From: an uncultured Bacilli bacterium
Lineage (GTDB): Bacteria > Bacillota_I > Bacilli_A > RF39 > UBA660
Reading direction: 5' to 3'
DNA length: 7,252 bases
Assembly (NCBI GenBank): GCA_944358275.1
Contig: CALVQZ010000012.1
Coordinates: forward strand, 1 to 7,252
Shown here: piece after piece, positions 5,120-7,252 of the stretch
Layout: every line of letters begins with the position of its first letter
Position numbering within the stretch: position 1 is the first letter of the stretch
Notes under the pieces: generated by a model
What the model was told of the DNA's origin: nothing
What the model saw: only the letters and a program-made list of their open reading frames with translations
Database searches by the model: none
Position numbers and translations under genes: made by a program

Positions 5120-5149
5120 TAGAATGTGAATTTTTTTTAAAATTATACA
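5120..5149 (-). promoter_or_regulatory. Sigma-G (forespore) promoter of the SASP gene
   Basis: Minus-strand TGTATA (5149-5144) is followed after 17 bp by CATTCTA (5126-5120). This fits the sigma-G pattern gHATR, 17-18 bp, CATnHTA at every defined position. RNA would begin near 5113, just ahead of the ribosome binding site. Alpha/beta SASP genes are classic sigma-G genes, so the match agrees with the gene's identity. The -35 lies 16 nt after the thiI stop. Confidence 0.75.
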
Positions 5150-5165
5150 TTTTTTTACTGGTAAT

Positions 5166-6350
5166 TTATAGCAATTTATTTTCTACTATTTTATATTTTT
5201 TTACTTCAATTTTTTCTATATTATTTATTGCTTTATCTATCATATTATCATAATCAATTAGTGATTCATATTCTATACACTTATCTAAATTGGGATTTAT
5301 AACAGGATGTTTTGGTACAAATATAGTACAGCAATCTTCAAATGGTATTATGCTTGTTTCATAAGTATCTATCTTTTTAGCAATTTCAATTATTTCTAAT
5401 TTATCAAGACAAGAAACTGGTCTTATAATAGGCATATTTGTTACATTATTTATTACATACATACTTGTTAGTGTTTGACTTGCAACTTGTCCAATTGATT
5501 CTCCATTTATAATTACTTTTGATTTTGTTTTTTTCGCTACTAAAGTAGCAATTCTATACATCATTCTTCTCATAATGGTAATCATATATGTAGAATCTAT
5601 ATTTTTATATATTTCTTCTTGTAATTCAGTAAAAGGTACTACATATAAATTTATATTGCTCCCATATTTAGTTAATTTTTTTGCAAGTGTTATAACTTTA
5701 TTTTTGGCTTCAATACTAGTATGTGGAGGAGAATCAAAATATATACAATCTATATCTATTCCTCTTTTGTTAGCAAGAAATCCTGCTACAGGAGAATCTA
5801 TTCCACCACTTAGCATTAGTAAACCTTTCCCTTGTATTCCTGTTGGATATCCTCCTAAACCTTTTATTTCTTTTGTATAAATGTATGAATATTCTAATCT
5901 TATTTCAATGTGTAAAGTTATTTCTGGATTATGAACATCTACTTTAATATCAGGAATATTTTTTAAAATACCTGCTCCAACTAGTTTACTTATTTCCATT
6001 GAATTATAAGGAAAAGTCTTATCTGCTCTATTTGTTTCTACTTTAAATGTATTAAATTTGCCTTTTTTAAGAAGATTCACTGAATCATATATTATTTTAT
6101 CTAAAGATTTTTCAGTTTTATAACATACTACGATAGAATGTATTCCAAATACTTCATTTAACTTAGAAATTATTTCATTTTCATCATAGTCTTTTATATC
6201 TATAAACATTCTAACTTTATTTTTTGTTATGACAACATCATAATCTTTAAGTTTATTATTGACATTATTGTATAATTTATCAACAAAAACTTTCAAATTA
6301 TCTTTTTTTGTTGTTAATTCACCATATTTAATCATTACTAATTTTTCCAT
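5166..6350 (-). CDS. thiI: tRNA 4-thiouridine synthetase ThiI, 394 aa
   Basis: ThiI adenylates U8 of tRNA and inserts sulfur to make 4-thiouridine, a near-UV sensor; in some bacteria it also helps make thiazole. Domains in order: an N-terminal ferredoxin-like region (MIKYGELTTKKDN, about 1-75), THUMP (about 76-165, with FPYNSMEISKLVGAGIL) and the PP-loop ATP-pyrophosphatase domain (from 175, with SGGIDSP at 181-187 and GESIGQVASQTL at 283-294). The block DCCTIFVPKHP holds the conserved cysteine (Cys340 or 341). There is no C-terminal rhodanese domain, as usual in Firmicutes, so a separate cysteine desulfurase must supply sulfur; none is encoded next to it here. The length matches Bacillus ThiI (about 401 aa). 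AGGTGAT at 6354-6360 precedes the ATG. No clear terminator follows, so transcription may enter the SASP gene. Confidence 0.97.
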   Translation of the reverse strand: MEKLVMIKYGELTTKKDNLKVFVDKLYNNVNNKLKDYDVVITKNKVRMFIDIKDYDENEIISKLNEVFGIHSIVVCYKTEKSLDKIIYDSVNLLKKGKFNTFKVETNRADKTFPYNSMEISKLVGAGILKNIPDIKVDVHNPEITLHIEIRLEYSYIYTKEIKGLGGYPTGIQGKGLLMLSGGIDSPVAGFLANKRGIDIDCIYFDSPPHTSIEAKNKVITLAKKLTKYGSNINLYVVPFTELQEEIYKNIDSTYMITIMRRMMYRIATLVAKKTKSKVIINGESIGQVASQTLTSMYVINNVTNMPIIRPVSCLDKLEIIEIAKKIDTYETSIIPFEDCCTIFVPKHPVINPNLDKCIEYESLIDYDNMIDKAINNIEKIEVKKYKIVENKLL

Positions 6351-6362
6351 AAAATCACCTAA

Positions 6363-6375
6363 ATGTATTATACAT
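6363..6375 (-). promoter_or_regulatory. Palindrome containing a possible thiI -10 box
   Basis: ATGTAT-T-ATACAT is a perfect 13-nt inverted repeat 13 bp upstream of the thiI start. On the minus strand it includes TATAAT (6372-6367). No good -35 is seen, because that region is occupied by the terminator of the upstream gene. The repeat could be an operator or simply AT-rich chance. Confidence 0.35.
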
Positions 6376-6402
6376 AAAAAAAAGATATTTGAATACCTTT
6401 TT
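6376..6402 (-). terminator. Intrinsic terminator of the coiled-coil gene
   Basis: Minus-strand AAAAAGGUAU (6402-6393) pairs with AUAUCUUUUU (6388-6379), 10 bp with one G-U pair and a 4-nt loop. T residues continue to 6376. It starts 5 nt after the stop codon of the gene at 6408 and lies just upstream of thiI. Confidence 0.85.
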
Positions 6403-6407
6403 TATTA

Positions 6408-7252
6408 TTATGCTGCTAAAGAGTGGCCAATCTCTTCTTCTTGAATTGGCTCTCCTAAAGCTTCTGATATTGTTGCATATATTGCTTGAATTTGTCTATC
6501 TTTAGTTTCATTTGCTTTTCTTAATTCTTTTGCATGTTTTTCTTTAAGTTCAGCTATTTCTTTTGCATGTTCTTCATTTAATTCAGCAATAGTTTTCTTA
6601 TATTTACTTACTTCCTCAGTTTTAGAATCAGTTAATTCGCTTACTTGTGCTTCTAATCTTGTAATTGTAGCTTGAGATGTAGCTTGAACTTCTTCTAGCT
6701 TTGAAGATAAACTTTCATTTTCTTGAGATAATTCATTATTCTTCATAGTTAAATCATTTACTACTGCTTCATATCCACCAATTTTAGCTCTTGCTTGTGT
6801 CGTTTCATCTTTAGCTGTTTCATATTTATTAGTTAAAATTCTAATAGTTGCATCTTTTTCTTTCATTGCATTATTAAGTCTTTGTAATCTTGCAAGTACT
6901 CCTGCTTGTGTAAGTTCAGGTTTCTCCTTTTCTACTTCTTCACTAGAGTTAGCATTATCTTCTTTGCTTCTAGTTTGTTCTATAGTACTTGATTCTTCAT
7001 TTTTTTCAACAACTGTATGTTCAACATCTTCATTATTTGAACTTTCACTTGTTTTTTGTGAATTCTGTTTCATTTGTGCATTTTTTATAATTCTAGAAAG
7101 TCTTTCTTCTATAATTTCTTTTTCTTTAGTACTAGTTCGTTCTATAGTTTCTTTAGATAAATCTCCCTTTTCAACATCTACTGTTGGAGGTTCACTTACT
7201 AATTCATCTTGACTAACTTCAACTTTATTTGTTGACAATACACTTGGTTCTT
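6408..7252 (-). CDS. Coiled-coil protein of unknown function, 5' end outside the window
   Basis: No family is recognised. The frame stays open to the right edge. A TTG at 7238 could serve as start but has no ribosome binding site, so the gene probably begins beyond the window; at least 280 residues are visible. Numbering from the TTG, residues 1-110 are low-complexity and rich in Glu, Ser, Thr and Lys, probably disordered. Residues about 112-250 form a long charged coiled coil, with LARLQRLNNAMKEKD at its start and an 11-residue repeat (HAKEIAELKEK, HAKELRKANET) near its end. A short tail ends GHSLAA. There is no membrane segment or signal peptide in the visible part. The Leu-Ala-Ala end resembles the ssrA tag terminus read by ClpXP. 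Such proteins often act as scaffolds or in division or chromosome structure, but nothing here decides that. The terminator at 6376-6402 ends the unit. Confidence 0.8.
   Translation of the reverse strand, partial: EPSVLSTNKVEVSQDELVSEPPTVDVEKGDLSKETIERTSTKEKEIIEERLSRIIKNAQMKQNSQKTSESSNNEDVEHTVVEKNEESSTIEQTRSKEDNANSSEEVEKEKPELTQAGVLARLQRLNNAMKEKDATIRILTNKYETAKDETTQARAKIGGYEAVVNDLTMKNNELSQENESLSSKLEEVQATSQATITRLEAQVSELTDSKTEEVSKYKKTIAELNEEHAKEIAELKEKHAKELRKANETKDRQIQAIYATISEALGEPIQEEEIGHSLAA
6525..6571. repeat. Short direct repeat coding for coiled-coil repeats
   Basis: The 14-nt sequence TTCTTTTGCATGTT occurs at 6525-6538 and again at 6558-6571. The copies are 33 nt apart, exactly 11 codons, and encode the two minus-strand HAKE units of the coiled-coil protein. 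Partial similarity continues between them, which suggests a tandem duplication of one 11-residue unit. Confidence 0.7.

Noticed and set aside
5100..5150. ATG at 5150 extending the SASP by 17 residues
   Set aside because: The extension covers the sigma-G promoter and the AGGAGGTG binding site. The family starts at 5099.
5575..5880. Plus-strand open frame of 101 codons inside thiI
   Set aside because: It is antisense to the conserved PP-loop domain of ThiI and has no supporting signals.
6259..6444. Plus-strand open frame of 61 codons across the thiI start and the terminator
   Set aside because: It crosses a terminator and two real gene ends and has no ribosome binding site.
6964..7212. Plus-strand open frame of 82 codons inside the coiled-coil gene
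   Set aside because: It is the complement of low-complexity Glu/Ser codons, which yields an artificial Ser/Phe/Leu-rich frame.
217..7252. Complete absence of TGA stops, as a hint of an altered genetic code
   Set aside because: All 11 genes end in TAA or TAG, but with this base composition and sample size that is not remarkable. Tryptophan is coded by TGG where checked, and no gene appears cut short by an in-frame TGA.
1..7252. Search for CRISPR arrays, insertion sequences, attachment sites and defence genes
   Set aside because: No regular spaced repeats, transposase or integrase motifs, or nuclease-helicase modules are present. The only direct repeat is inside the coiled-coil gene. The window looks like core chromosome.

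Overview
The window is very AT-rich. Its gene content points to an endospore-forming Firmicute, most likely a Bacilli-type lineage. The evidence is a GerE-family regulator, a GerM-like protein with two GerMN domains, an alpha/beta-type small acid-soluble spore protein (SASP), and the Firmicute arrangement rplU-prp-rpmA-obg with an L27 precursor that carries a Prp cleavage extension. The species cannot be named from this sequence. Tryptophan is read from TGG and all stops are TAA or TAG, so nothing requires a non-standard code.

Layout from left to right: 1-216 is AT-rich non-coding DNA holding a probable promoter for the only plus-strand gene, an unrecognised 120-residue basic protein (217-579). 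It converges on a minus-strand gene for a small membrane protein (595-900), and the two share a bidirectional terminator at 571-603. Everything further right is on the minus strand: tRNA-Arg(TCT), gerM, gerE, obg, rpmA, prp, rplU, a SASP gene, thiI, and the 3' part of a coiled-coil protein gene that runs off the right edge.

In transcription order (right to left), the coiled-coil gene ends in its own terminator. Next come thiI and the SASP gene, the latter with a good match to a forespore sigma-G promoter. The ribosomal operon rplU-prp-rpmA follows, with a consensus sigma-A promoter, a structured L21-type leader and a terminator after rpmA. Prp is the protease that trims the L27 precursor encoded next to it. 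Obg, a GTPase of 50S ribosome assembly, has its own strong ribosome binding site. gerE follows with a sequence that fits a mother-cell sigma-K promoter and ends in a terminator. gerM and tRNA-Arg follow as separate units.

The window combines core translation functions (L21, L27, Prp, Obg, ThiI, tRNA) with sporulation functions (GerE, GerM, SASP). Its most distinctive trait is compactness: several stop codons lie inside terminator hairpins, and the tRNA promoter is threaded through the gerM terminator. I found no CRISPR array, mobile element or obvious defence system. The least explained genes are the coiled-coil protein with a C-terminal Leu-Ala-Ala and the convergent pair at the left edge.
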